The notes beneath the pieces are model-generated. The model was not told where the DNA came from, did not search any database, and saw only the letters and a program-made list of their open reading frames with translations. Below are positions 8,410-16,972 of a stretch of 34,316 nucleotides of DNA, in pieces; the first letter of the stretch is position 1; every line of letters begins with the position of its first letter. Source of the DNA: Pseudomonadota bacterium. Lineage in GTDB: Bacteria; Pseudomonadota; Alphaproteobacteria; ATCC43930; CGMCC-115725. The stretch spans positions 1-34,316 of the forward strand of contig JAKAOO010000007.1 of NCBI GenBank assembly GCA_021812165.1. The letters are read 5' to 3'. The position numbers and the translations under genes are program-made.

Positions 8410-9393
8410 CTATTTGATTGCCAGAGGATTGACGGGCGACCCGACCGCCCCCGTGATCGGCAACGCCGGTGCGACGAACAGGAACTCGTAGCGCCGGTCC
8501 TCGGCGCAGTCGTTTGAAAGCTCCGCCAGATGGAAGATCTCGCCCACCGAAAGGCCCATCATCGGGATCGCGATCCAGTGCCAGGGCTGGGCGGCGTCGA
8601 TCGTCTGGTTGGGTCGGACCTCGACGCCCCAGGTGTCGGTGGCGATGGCGGCGACCTCTTTCTCACGAAGCCAATCAAGCGTTTCGAAGGCGAGGCCCGG
8701 CGCATCCCCGCCGGCATAACCGTCCCAATTGCCGGCGGCGAGTTTCGCCTCGATCTGGCCGGTGCGCACGAGAAGGAAATCGCCGCGCTTGACGCTTACC
8801 CCGAAATGCCGCTCGGCCCGATCGAGGAGCTCGTTGGTGATGCCGAAGGCGTCGGGAAGGGTCTCCATCCCCAGCATCCGGGCGATGTCGAGCAGGACGC
8901 CGCGGCCGACCATTTTCGCCTTCGTCTGCTCGATCCCGCATTTCTGGGCGCCGAAACTCGAGACGGTGCGGCAGTCGCGCCCGTTCCACATGTTCTCGCC
9001 GAAAAAGATGTGGCCGAGACCGTCCCATTGCGTGCCCGCTTGCAGCGGCATGATGACGATGTCGTCGGCGCCGCGGATCTTGCGGTAATCGAGGGCGCCC
9101 GAATAGGCGTCGCTGCCGTCGCGCAGCATGACGTGGATCGGGTTGAAGCGCCCGATCGCGCCATAGCCGGTCTGCGCGCCCTGCGGTCCCTTGTCGTCGA
9201 AGGGAAGGGCGAGCGAGAAGACCCGGCCTTTTCTGACGAGCCGGGCGGCGGCGGCGATGTCTTCGGCGCTCGTGTAATTGAGCGTCCCGATCTCGTCATC
9301 GGCGCCCCATTTGCCCCAATTCTTGAGCCGCTCGGCGGCGGCGCGAAGGTCCTCCAGGCTGAGCCTCGGAAGTGCTGGCGCGTCCTCCGGCAT
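8410..9393 (-). CDS. Cyclase-family protein (kynurenine formamidase-like hydrolase)
   Basis: 327 aa. GTQWDGLGHIFFGENMWNG metal-binding region, GRGVLLDIARMLGME, and a C-terminal ATDTWGVEVRPNQ...PWHWIAIPMMGLSVGEIFHLAEL region typical of the PF04199 cyclase family. Confidence 0.88.
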   Translation of the reverse strand: MPEDAPALPRLSLEDLRAAAERLKNWGKWGADDEIGTLNYTSAEDIAAAARLVRKGRVFSLALPFDDKGPQGAQTGYGAIGRFNPIHVMLRDGSDAYSGALDYRKIRGADDIVIMPLQAGTQWDGLGHIFFGENMWNGRDCRTVSSFGAQKCGIEQTKAKMVGRGVLLDIARMLGMETLPDAFGITNELLDRAERHFGVSVKRGDFLLVRTGQIEAKLAAGNWDGYAGGDAPGLAFETLDWLREKEVAAIATDTWGVEVRPNQTIDAAQPWHWIAIPMMGLSVGEIFHLAELSNDCAEDRRYEFLFVAPALPITGAVGSPVNPLAIK

Positions 9394-9477
9394 GATCTTG
9401 CACCCTTTCTTGCAATCCGGAACGAAGATTGCGTTTGTTCCAAATCTAATATTGAGCGCCTGACGGCGCGGCGGGAA

Positions 9478-9491
9478 CTGATTTAGATCAA
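9478..9491. promoter_or_regulatory. FNR/FixK-like site, one mismatch from consensus
   Basis: CTGATTTAGATCAA; reverse complement TTGATCTAAATCAG. Located ~85 bp upstream of the cyclase start (9393), a placement similar to the site at 5465-5478. Confidence 0.45.
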
Positions 9492-9613
9492 GCCGGCAAG
9501 AGTTTGTAAAGAGGCGCCGCGCGCCGCGCCTGAGCGAGATCGCTTCTTCGCCCCGCTCGTCGCGATGACGGAAAATCGTGTCGCAACCTTCTCCTTCGGG
9601 ACACTCGCGCCAG

Positions 9614-11227
9614 CTACTGTCCCTCTCGTTCCGCTTGCCGGGGCAGAGGAAAGGCGGCGCCGCGCGGCGCGGCTTCGGGGAGGGAGACCGCGGCTCTCAG
9701 AGGCGGATTGGCGGCGCGTTGCGGGGTGCACCAGGAGAGCGTATCGAAACCGCCGCAAGAGGGACAGAGGGCGTCCCATTCGAGGCTTTCGCCGCCGCAA
9801 TCGCCGCAGACATAGAGCGGATCGGGCGCCGCCGCGAGCGCCTTCTCCCGCCAGTCGCGCGCCCGCGCGCTGTCGCCGTATTCCGCCTCTTCCAGTCGCG
9901 CCATCAAGAGGCAGAGCCGCAGGGTCGGCCTTGGGCTCTCCTCCCCTATTCCCGCATCGGCAAAAGAGAGGGCGCCCAAAGCCGTTTCATGGAGAAGTTG
10001 CCGGTTCGGCAATCCGCGGATCGACTGCGGGCCATGGGTGCCGGGGGAAGGCCATGAATCGACGAGCCCGCCTGATCCCTCTTCGAGCGGGCTGCCGCGG
10101 CTCGCCCGCGACCGCCCCACCGGCGCCGCTCGCTCGGGAAAGCGCAGCGGAGGCGCTGCGGCGAGCGCTGTTTCGAGACTGTGGCGCGCCTGGCCCCACA
10201 ACTCGGCCGCAAGCGCGGCTTCGGCGAGGGCGATCCGGCTCTCGCGCGCCTCGGGATTCTGCGCGGCCAGCCGCTCGAAGCGTTTGACCCTTTGAAGCGC
10301 CGGCTCGCCCGCGAAGATCGTGCCGTAAAGGCGCGACAGTTCGGGCGTGGGCGCGGTGCGCCAGGCGCTCTCGACGACCCGTGCGGCAGCCTTTGCGCGG
10401 CCTGCTTCGAGAAGGAGCCGGGCGTGGTGCGCGGCGGGCGCGGCGAGGTCGCGGCAGAACGCCTCGGCGCTGGCGGCGAGCGTCAGGGCGCGCCGGCGAT
10501 CGCCCGCCTTCTCCGCCTCCCGGCTCAGCTCGTAAAGGAGAACCCCGCGGTAATGCCGCGCCCGCTCCGCGGGAAAGACCTGCTGCGCCGAGGCATCGGC
10601 GAGCACGCGCTCGGCCTCTTGCCACCGTCCCTCGCGCGTTTCCAGGTCGAAGAGGCTCCTCGCGACCCACGGCGCGCGGGCAGAGAGAGCCTTCGCGCGC
10701 CGGGCGAAGCCGCGCGCGGCCTCGCGGTCGCCTTCGCCGAGCGCCCTCCTGAAAAGCCCGCGCAGGCCCAAGAGCTCGGTCTGCGGCTCTTCCAGCATCC
10801 GCGTCCAGTACCTCTCTGCCGCGATCTCGTCGCCTTCGAGCTCTGCCGCCCGCGCACTCAAAACGAGGCTTGGCGGTGCGCCGGCGAGCAGAATCTCCGC
10901 TCTTCGGGCAAGGCGCGCCCCTTCTCTCGGATCGCCCGCCGCAAGCGCAACGAAGCCGTCCGAGAGCGCCCGATACCCTTCCCGCCGCCGCTTCTCGCGC
11001 CGCGCGGCAAGCCATTGCCGCGGGGCTCGGATGATGGCCCGTGCCGCCAGCAGGAAAAACGCGAGGGCGAACGCGGCGAAGAGGGTCGCCCCGGCGAGGA
11101 CGCCGACCGAGGTGTCGACGCTCCAGCCCTGCCAGCGGATGGCGACCGCGCCCGGGTGGCCGGCGAAAAAGCCCGCTAGAAGAGCGAGCGCAAGGATCGC
11201 GAGAGCGACAAGGATCGCGCGCATCAC
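9614..11227 (-). CDS. hemY: HemY-type protein (heme biosynthesis associated, TPR)
   Basis: N-terminal two-TM region MMRAILVALAILALALLAGFFAGHPGAVAIRWQGWSVDTSVGVL then TPR-like helices; C-terminal zinc-ribbon-like VCGDCGGESLEWDALCPSCGGFDTLSW. Located downstream of hemD and a mitofilin-like gene, the usual alphaproteobacterial order. Confidence 0.9.
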   Translation of the reverse strand: MMRAILVALAILALALLAGFFAGHPGAVAIRWQGWSVDTSVGVLAGATLFAAFALAFFLLAARAIIRAPRQWLAARREKRRREGYRALSDGFVALAAGDPREGARLARRAEILLAGAPPSLVLSARAAELEGDEIAAERYWTRMLEEPQTELLGLRGLFRRALGEGDREAARGFARRAKALSARAPWVARSLFDLETREGRWQEAERVLADASAQQVFPAERARHYRGVLLYELSREAEKAGDRRRALTLAASAEAFCRDLAAPAAHHARLLLEAGRAKAAARVVESAWRTAPTPELSRLYGTIFAGEPALQRVKRFERLAAQNPEARESRIALAEAALAAELWGQARHSLETALAAAPPLRFPERAAPVGRSRASRGSPLEEGSGGLVDSWPSPGTHGPQSIRGLPNRQLLHETALGALSFADAGIGEESPRPTLRLCLLMARLEEAEYGDSARARDWREKALAAAPDPLYVCGDCGGESLEWDALCPSCGGFDTLSWCTPQRAANPPLRAAVSLPEAAPRGAAFPLPRQAEREGQ

Positions 11228-12525
11228 CCGGGCTTTCCCGGGTTTGCGCCGGGCGGACTGGTAGTGGGCAAAGCAGAGCCCGAGCCGAAGGCGGCGGGCG
11301 CAGAAGCGGGGATTGCGGCGCTGATTTCAGCGACGAGGAGGTCTCGCAGACGGTGCAGCGCGCTGTCGGCGCGAAGGCGCCCCTCGGCGGCGGCGACCCA
11401 GGCCTTTACCGCCGGCGCGCCGCGCAACGGCTCCAGAGCGGCGACGGCGCCTTTGAGATCGCTGCGCGAGAGGTCGTGCCGGGCCGTCGCGATCGCCTTT
11501 TCGAGAGCGGGCTCGGGCCGAGTGCCGGTCCTCCGGATCCGCACCAGAGAACGCAGATGCGCGGCGATCCGCTCCGCCCAACTCGATGCCTTGGGCGCCT
11601 TTTGAGCCACCTTCCTCGGAGAAAGCGTGCCGAGGCGCTGCGCGAGCGCGGCAAGGCTCGGTACGCCCTCCTCGGCGAGCGGAGCAAGCATCGCGGCGCT
11701 CGCCGCAATCTCCGGGTCGCGCCTGAGGCGAGGCCGCTCATGGATCCGCGCCATCAACGCCTCGTAGGAATCTTTGAAGGGACGGCCCGCATCGACGGCC
11801 TCGCGCATCTCGATGAGCGCCAGGAAGATCCCCGCCTCGTTCCGCCGGGCGCCGAGGCGCGCGCCCAGCTCTTTGGCGAGTTGCGGCACGCGGTCGGCAA
11901 GGCTTGCGGTCACGGCGTCGATGCGCGCCACATCCCGCTCGATCTTGGTGATCGCGGCGTCCTCAGCGGCTGCCTTTTCCTCCCATTTTTTCTGGAAAGC
12001 CGCGAGCCTTTTGTTGAATTCGCCGACTCTTGCCGACGCCGCCTGCGGGGCGGGAGCCGCTCTATTCGCGTGCGGCGCCGCAGGAGGCGCTTTCGATGGG
12101 GGTGTCGCAGGGGCGGAAACGCCCTTCGCGAGACGTTTCTGCAAAGCCGCGATCCGGGCGGCGTTCTCGCGGCTCCGATGAACATCGGCGGCAAGCGAGC
12201 GGAGGCGCTCGCTTGCTCCCTCGACGCGCGATGTGAGGTGGGCGAACTCGCGGTTCATCCGCACTTCGAGCGCTCTAACACTCGCCGCAAGGGCGGCAAC
12301 GCGGTCCGGGGACGCCGTCGGCTTGGCGCTCCATGGCAGGAACGGCATCAAGAAAGGCGCCCAATAGGGCGAGGATCCGACGCCGCTCAAGACGAGAAGA
12401 AGAACGAGCGCGAGCGCGAGCGAGAGCCAGAAAAGGCCCCTTTGCCGGACCGGCGGGCCTGCTTCTTGCCGGGCCGGCTCCTCCCTTTCTTTTCCGCTCT
12501 CTTCCTCGGGCATCGTCACATTCAC
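11224..12525 (-). CDS. Mitofilin/HemX-like inner membrane protein
   Basis: 433 aa. Single N-terminal TM (GLFWLSLALALVLLLVLSGVG), long coiled coil, C-terminal helical domain; overlaps the hemY start and lies between hemD and hemY. Confidence 0.85.
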   Translation of the reverse strand: MNVTMPEEESGKEREEPARQEAGPPVRQRGLFWLSLALALVLLLVLSGVGSSPYWAPFLMPFLPWSAKPTASPDRVAALAASVRALEVRMNREFAHLTSRVEGASERLRSLAADVHRSRENAARIAALQKRLAKGVSAPATPPSKAPPAAPHANRAAPAPQAASARVGEFNKRLAAFQKKWEEKAAAEDAAITKIERDVARIDAVTASLADRVPQLAKELGARLGARRNEAGIFLALIEMREAVDAGRPFKDSYEALMARIHERPRLRRDPEIAASAAMLAPLAEEGVPSLAALAQRLGTLSPRKVAQKAPKASSWAERIAAHLRSLVRIRRTGTRPEPALEKAIATARHDLSRSDLKGAVAALEPLRGAPAVKAWVAAAEGRLRADSALHRLRDLLVAEISAAIPASAPAAFGSGSALPTTSPPGANPGKPG

Positions 12526-12541
12526 CCCCTATTCGCGGAAC

Positions 12542-13258
12542 TCAGCGCCGCAGGACAATATCGAGCGCGTCCAAAAGCGCCAGCAGGTTCGGACTCGCGG
12601 CGACGCGGCGATCGCGCCAGCCGAGCCGCGCGAGAGCCGCATCCGTGGCGGCGCTCAGGGAAAAGGCGCGGATCGTCTCGAGATCGGAAGCGACACCTGC
12701 CTTTTCGGCAAGGCCTATGAAGGTTGCGGCCGTGCGCGGCGAGAAGAAAAAAGCGAAATCGAGCGCGCGCGAGGCCAGAGCAAGGCGCGCCTCTCGGCTG
12801 AGAGAAGAGGAAGGCCGGGCCTCGTAAAGAACGACCCTCTCGACGGCAAACCCGCACGCCTCGAGTTCGCCTTTGAGATCGCCCGCGACCGCGCTTCCGG
12901 CGACATGAACGAGCCGCCCCGCTTGCGGTTGCAAAAGCCGGCAGGCGAGCGCGACGAGGTCGCCGACGTTTCCCGCCGCGCTTTCGACGCGCGGGAACCC
13001 GAGAGCGCGGGCCGCTTCGGCGGTGGCGTCGCCGACGGCGAGGAGCCTTACCTCGCGCACCGCGGTGAGGCGCGCCAAAGCCCGCACTCCATTGGCGCTC
13101 GTGGCGAGGATCGCCTGCGCCCCCCCGACATCGGGAGCGGGGAGGGACAAGAAACGGATTGCGATCAGGGGTTCGAGGAGCGCGCCGATGCCGCGTTCGG
13201 CGAGCGCCGAGACCAGGCTTCCCGAATCCTCGAGGGGACGCGTGAGGAGCGCCTTCAT
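12542..13258 (-). CDS. hemD: Uroporphyrinogen-III synthase
   Basis: MKALLTRPLEDSGSLVSALAERGIGALLEPLIAIRFLSLPAPDVGGAQAILATSANGVRALA...; HemD architecture, with RPLEDS and ATSANGVRAL motifs and adjacency to mitofilin/hemY. Confidence 0.9.
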   Translation of the reverse strand: MKALLTRPLEDSGSLVSALAERGIGALLEPLIAIRFLSLPAPDVGGAQAILATSANGVRALARLTAVREVRLLAVGDATAEAARALGFPRVESAAGNVGDLVALACRLLQPQAGRLVHVAGSAVAGDLKGELEACGFAVERVVLYEARPSSSLSREARLALASRALDFAFFFSPRTAATFIGLAEKAGVASDLETIRAFSLSAATDAALARLGWRDRRVAASPNLLALLDALDIVLRR

Positions 13259-13326
13259 GCCTTCCCGTGGAAATTTTCGATCCTTCTCGATAATAATGGC
13301 GCCTCCACCCGCAAAGGAGAAATCCG

Positions 13327-13449
13327 ATGGCATCGACTGAGGCTCGCAGGCGCTTTGTCTCGGAAATTTCTTTCGAGCGCCTGCCGGCCGCCGCCTGTTC
13401 GGCGCTGCGCCGTCTCGCTCGGGCGCGCGCCCTCACGGCGATTCCCTGA
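13327..13449 (+). CDS. Putative 40-aa small ORF
   Basis: AAAGGAG Shine-Dalgarno (13313-13319) 7 nt before the ATG; encodes MASTEARRRFVSEISFERLPAAACSALRRLARARALTAIP. An AT-rich GATAATAAT segment lies just upstream. Not in the ORF track. Confidence 0.45.
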   Translation: MASTEARRRFVSEISFERLPAAACSALRRLARARALTAIP

Positions 13450-13465
13450 GGTGGGGGAGCGGCCG

Positions 13466-14203
13466 ATGAAAGGCTTTGCTCTCGCGCTCGCCCTCTTTCT
13501 CGCATCGGCGCCGGCGGGCCTCGCCGCCCGGCCGGCCGATCCGCCTCCGCCGCCGCCGCCGCCGCCGGGGCCGGCGATGACGGTCCTCACCTTGCGCCAG
13601 ACCGCCGAAAAGAGGGTCGTCCGCGATCGCCTGAAGGCCGCTTTGAGGGTGGAAAAAGAAGGCGCCGACCCGCAGGCGATTGCCGCCGCGATCAATACCG
13701 ACATGGCACATGCGCTCGCTCTCGCCCGCAAGGTTCTCGGCGTCGAAGCCGAAACCGGCTCCTACTCGATTTACAAGGTAGAGCCGCAGAACGCCCCCGC
13801 CTTTTGGCGAGGAGACGAGTGGCTGACCCTAACGGGCACCGATACGGGCGCGCTTTTGAAGCTTGCCGGCAAGCTGCAGGCCGCGGGACTGCTGATGGAT
13901 TCTCTCGCCTACGAGGTATCGCCGGACACCGTGCGCAGCGTCGAAGACGACCTGACGGCAAGCGCGCTTCTGGGGCTCAACCGCCGCGCGCAATTGATCG
14001 CGAAAGAATTGGAGATGCGGGTCGTGGGCTATCGCGATTTGCACGTCGGCAGCGCCGAGACGGGCGCCCCGCCGATGCCGATGTTCCGGGGAGTGGCGCT
14101 CCAGGCCGCCAAGGTGATGCCGCCGCCCGTGGCCGCGCCCGGGCGCGCGAGGGTCCGCGTCACGGTCAAGGCCGACATCCTGCTCGCGCCGCGCCACCCG
14201 TGA
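13466..14203 (+). CDS. SIMPL-domain (DUF541) secreted protein
   Basis: MKGFALALALFLASAPAGLAARPADPPPPPPPPPGPAMTVLTLRQTAEKRVVRDRLKAALRVEKEGADPQAIAAAINTDMAHALALAR...; signal peptide, polyproline linker, SIMPL-like pattern. Confidence 0.8.
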   Translation: MKGFALALALFLASAPAGLAARPADPPPPPPPPPGPAMTVLTLRQTAEKRVVRDRLKAALRVEKEGADPQAIAAAINTDMAHALALARKVLGVEAETGSYSIYKVEPQNAPAFWRGDEWLTLTGTDTGALLKLAGKLQAAGLLMDSLAYEVSPDTVRSVEDDLTASALLGLNRRAQLIAKELEMRVVGYRDLHVGSAETGAPPMPMFRGVALQAAKVMPPPVAAPGRARVRVTVKADILLAPRHP

Positions 14204-14829
14204 GCCGGCTGCCACAGCCTCCCCTTCTCGTCATCTCCGATCGCCGTCAGGCGCGCCGGCCGCTCGAGGAAATCGCCCATTCCATCTTCGCCGGCGGTTG
14301 CCGGTGGCTCTCCCTCAGGGAAAAGGATCTGCCGGCGGGCGAACGGCGCGACCTCCTGCGGGCGCTCGTCGCACTCGGCCGCCCGTTTGGCGCGGTCGTC
14401 ATGGCGCATGAGGACATCGAGGCGGTTTGGGCGGCGGGGGCGGCCGGCCTCCATCTGCCGGCCGGAGCCGATCCCGCTGCGGCGCGCGCCCGGCTTCCGC
14501 AGGCCCTGATCGGCGCCTCGACACACAGCGCCGAGGAAGCCTCGGCTCTCTTCCGCGCGGGCGCCGATTACGTCACGCTCTCTCCGATCTTCGCAAGCGA
14601 AAGCAAGCCCCGATACGGCCCGGCCTTGGGCCTCGAAGGCCTCGCGCGGGCGGTCCGCGAGGCGCCGGGAGCGATCGTCGCGCTCGGCGGCATCGATCCC
14701 GCAAACGCGGCGGCGGTCCTCGCCGCCGGCGCCTCGGGCGTCGCGGTCATGGGCGCGGTCATGCGGGCGCAAGAGCCGCAAGACATGGTCGAACGCCTCA
14801 TCGCCGCCATTGCCGGCCACGTAGGATGA
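14200..14829 (+). CDS. thiE: Thiamine-phosphate synthase
   Basis: GTG start overlapping the upstream TGA (GTGA). LLVISDRRQARRPLEEIAHSIFAGGCRWLSLREKDL...AAGLHLPAG...IGASTHSAEEASALFRAGADYVTLSPIFASESKPRYGPALGLEGL...IVALGGIDPANAAAVLAAGASGVAVMGAVM. Confidence 0.92.
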   Translation: MSRLPQPPLLVISDRRQARRPLEEIAHSIFAGGCRWLSLREKDLPAGERRDLLRALVALGRPFGAVVMAHEDIEAVWAAGAAGLHLPAGADPAAARARLPQALIGASTHSAEEASALFRAGADYVTLSPIFASESKPRYGPALGLEGLARAVREAPGAIVALGGIDPANAAAVLAAGASGVAVMGAVMRAQEPQDMVERLIAAIAGHVG

Positions 14830-14873
14830 ACGGGCGAGCGGCTTAATCGCGACCGAGCGGAGTGTCGCCGAAC

Positions 14874-15080
14874 TCCCTTGCAAGGGAACCGCTTTCCTCT
14901 TCGCCGCGCGGGATGAAGCGCGGGAGACGCGGCGTCCGGCAGCGTTTCCGATTCGCCCGTGTCGCGCCTCCGAACCATCGCGATCGCGGCGAAGAGGGCT
15001 CGCTGGCGGCCGCGGCTTCGACGCTCGATTCCCTGGATTCCCGCGAAGGGACTCGTCGTCGGCGCCCCCCAACTCTCGCG
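14874..15080. repeat. Candidate intergenic palindrome-rich repeat
   Basis: Perfect palindrome TCCCTTGCAAGGGA (14874-14887) followed by further inverted segments, including TTCCCTGGATTCCCGCGAAGGGA. The intergenic gap is long (14830-15194) with no convincing gene. Reported by eye only. Confidence 0.35.
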
Positions 15081-15194
15081 CCGAGGTTGAGGGCTTGCGG
15101 GGCAGCCGTCAATGGCGCAAGGATAAACGCGCGCCGGTCGTCCGGGGTCTTTGCGCGCCATCCCGAAGAGGGGAGCGAAAGCGGGGAGGTTACG

Positions 15195-15386
15195 ATGCGG
15201 CTTATCCATTGGCTCGCGGTCATACCGTTTATCGGGATGCTGATCGGCCCGGTCTTGCACAACCGGGTCCATCCCCTTCTTCTGGGGATGCCCTTCCCGC
15301 TCGGCTGGATCAGCATCTGGGTGGTGCTGACGGCGCTCATCATGGCGCTCGTCTATGTTCTCGACCCCCGCAACCGCGAGGAGTGA
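15195..15386 (+). CDS. DUF3311 small membrane protein
   Basis: MRLIHWLAVIPFIGMLIGPVLHNRVHPLLLGMPFPLGWISIWVVLTALIMALVYVLDPRNREE; two TM segments, immediately upstream of the SSS symporter. Confidence 0.85.
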   Translation: MRLIHWLAVIPFIGMLIGPVLHNRVHPLLLGMPFPLGWISIWVVLTALIMALVYVLDPRNREE

Positions 15387-15389
15387 GCC

Positions 15390-16823
15390 GTGAGCGCCTT
15401 GATCCTCATCGCGCTCGCCGCGCTCATCGCACTCGGTCTCGGTCTCGCCGCACGGCGCGGCTACGACATGGGCCTCGAAGAATGGACGGTGGCCGGGCGC
15501 AGCTTCGGCTGGATCTTCGTGTTCCTGCTTCTGGCCGGGGAGATCTACACCACTTTCACCTTCCTCGGCGCCTCCGGCTTTTCCTACGGGCTCGGAGCGC
15601 CGGCCTACTACATCATCGCCTACGGCTCGCTCGCCTACGTCATCGCCTATTTCCTTTTGCCGCCGGTCTGGAGCTATGCCCGCGAGCATCACCTGGTCTC
15701 GCAGCCGGACTTCCTCGTGCACAAATACGACAGCCCGGCTCTCGGCGTGCTGGTGGTGGTGGTCGATATCGTGGCGCTCGTTCCCTATCTGGTCCTTCAG
15801 CTGACCGGCCTCGGGATCATCGTTGCGGCGGCGAGCTACGGCGCGGTGTCGGAGGATGCGGCGATCTGGATCGGGGCGGCGATCGTCACCGTCTACATCA
15901 TGGTCTCGGGCATCCGCGGTTCGGCCTGGACCGCGGTCGTCAAGGACGTGCTGATCCTGGCGGTGGTGGTGTTTCTCGGCCTTTATCTGCCGATCCACCT
16001 CTACGGCGGCATCGGCGCAATGTTCGAGAAGATCGCCGTCGCCAAGCCCGGATTCCTCGTCTTTCCGGCCAAAGGTACCAGCGTCAGCTGGTTTGTCTCG
16101 ACCGTCCTCTTGACCGCGCTCGGCTTTTTCATGTGGCCGCATGGCTTTGCCGCCGCCTTTTCGGCACGCGACGCGCGGGTGTTCCGGCGCAATGCGATCA
16201 TGCTGCCGATCTACCAGCTGATCCTGTTATTCGTGTTCTTTGTCGGCTTCGCCGCCGTGCTCAGCGTCCCCGGTCTCAAGGGAGCGGCCACCAACCTCGC
16301 CCTCTTCAAGCTGGCGACGGCGCAGTTCCCGCCGCTGGTGGTGGGCATCATCGGCGCCGCCGGCGTGTTCACGGCGCTCGTTCCGGGCTCGCTGATCGCC
16401 ATGACGGCGGCCACTCTCATCTCCCGCAACCTCTACGGCGCCGCGCGGAGAGACGCCGATCCGCAGCAGATCGTCACTCTCGCCAAGTGGCTGGTGCCGG
16501 TGGTGATGCTGGTCGCCGTCTACTTCACCGTGACCGGAAGCTCGACCATCGTCGCCCTGCTTCTCGTGGGCTACAGCTTTGTCACCCAGCTGTTTCCGGC
16601 GGTGGTGGCGAGCCTCTGCCGGGTCAACCCGGTCACCCGCGCCGGCGCCTTCGCCGGCATTCTGGTTGGAGTGGTGGTGGCGGCGGTCCTCACCTTCACC
16701 CACGCCAGCCTTGGCGGCATGCTGCCGTTTCTGCCGCAGACTTTGAAGGACCTCAATGTCGGCATCGTCGCCCTCGCCGCCAACGTCGTCGCGCTCTTTG
16801 CGGTGAGTGCGGTGACCCGCTGA
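15390..16823 (+). CDS. Sodium:solute symporter family protein (MctP-like)
   Basis: 477 aa, ~13 TM. GRSFGWIFVFLLLAGEIYTTFTFLGASGFSYGLGAPAYYIIAYGSLAYV...; typical SSS sequence paired with DUF3311. Confidence 0.9.
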   Translation: MSALILIALAALIALGLGLAARRGYDMGLEEWTVAGRSFGWIFVFLLLAGEIYTTFTFLGASGFSYGLGAPAYYIIAYGSLAYVIAYFLLPPVWSYAREHHLVSQPDFLVHKYDSPALGVLVVVVDIVALVPYLVLQLTGLGIIVAAASYGAVSEDAAIWIGAAIVTVYIMVSGIRGSAWTAVVKDVLILAVVVFLGLYLPIHLYGGIGAMFEKIAVAKPGFLVFPAKGTSVSWFVSTVLLTALGFFMWPHGFAAAFSARDARVFRRNAIMLPIYQLILLFVFFVGFAAVLSVPGLKGAATNLALFKLATAQFPPLVVGIIGAAGVFTALVPGSLIAMTAATLISRNLYGAARRDADPQQIVTLAKWLVPVVMLVAVYFTVTGSSTIVALLLVGYSFVTQLFPAVVASLCRVNPVTRAGAFAGILVGVVVAAVLTFTHASLGGMLPFLPQTLKDLNVGIVALAANVVALFAVSAVTR

Positions 16824-16972
16824 GCGTCCTCCGCTCGGAAAGCCGGCCCGCAATTCGGTCCTTGACCGCCTTCCGCGCGGCCGGCGCCGCCGCGTCGCGG
16901 CTTGCCCGGCGAGAATGAACGGATTGCCTCCGTGCGCCGTATAAGAGGATAGGACAGCGATGGAGGTTCGCC

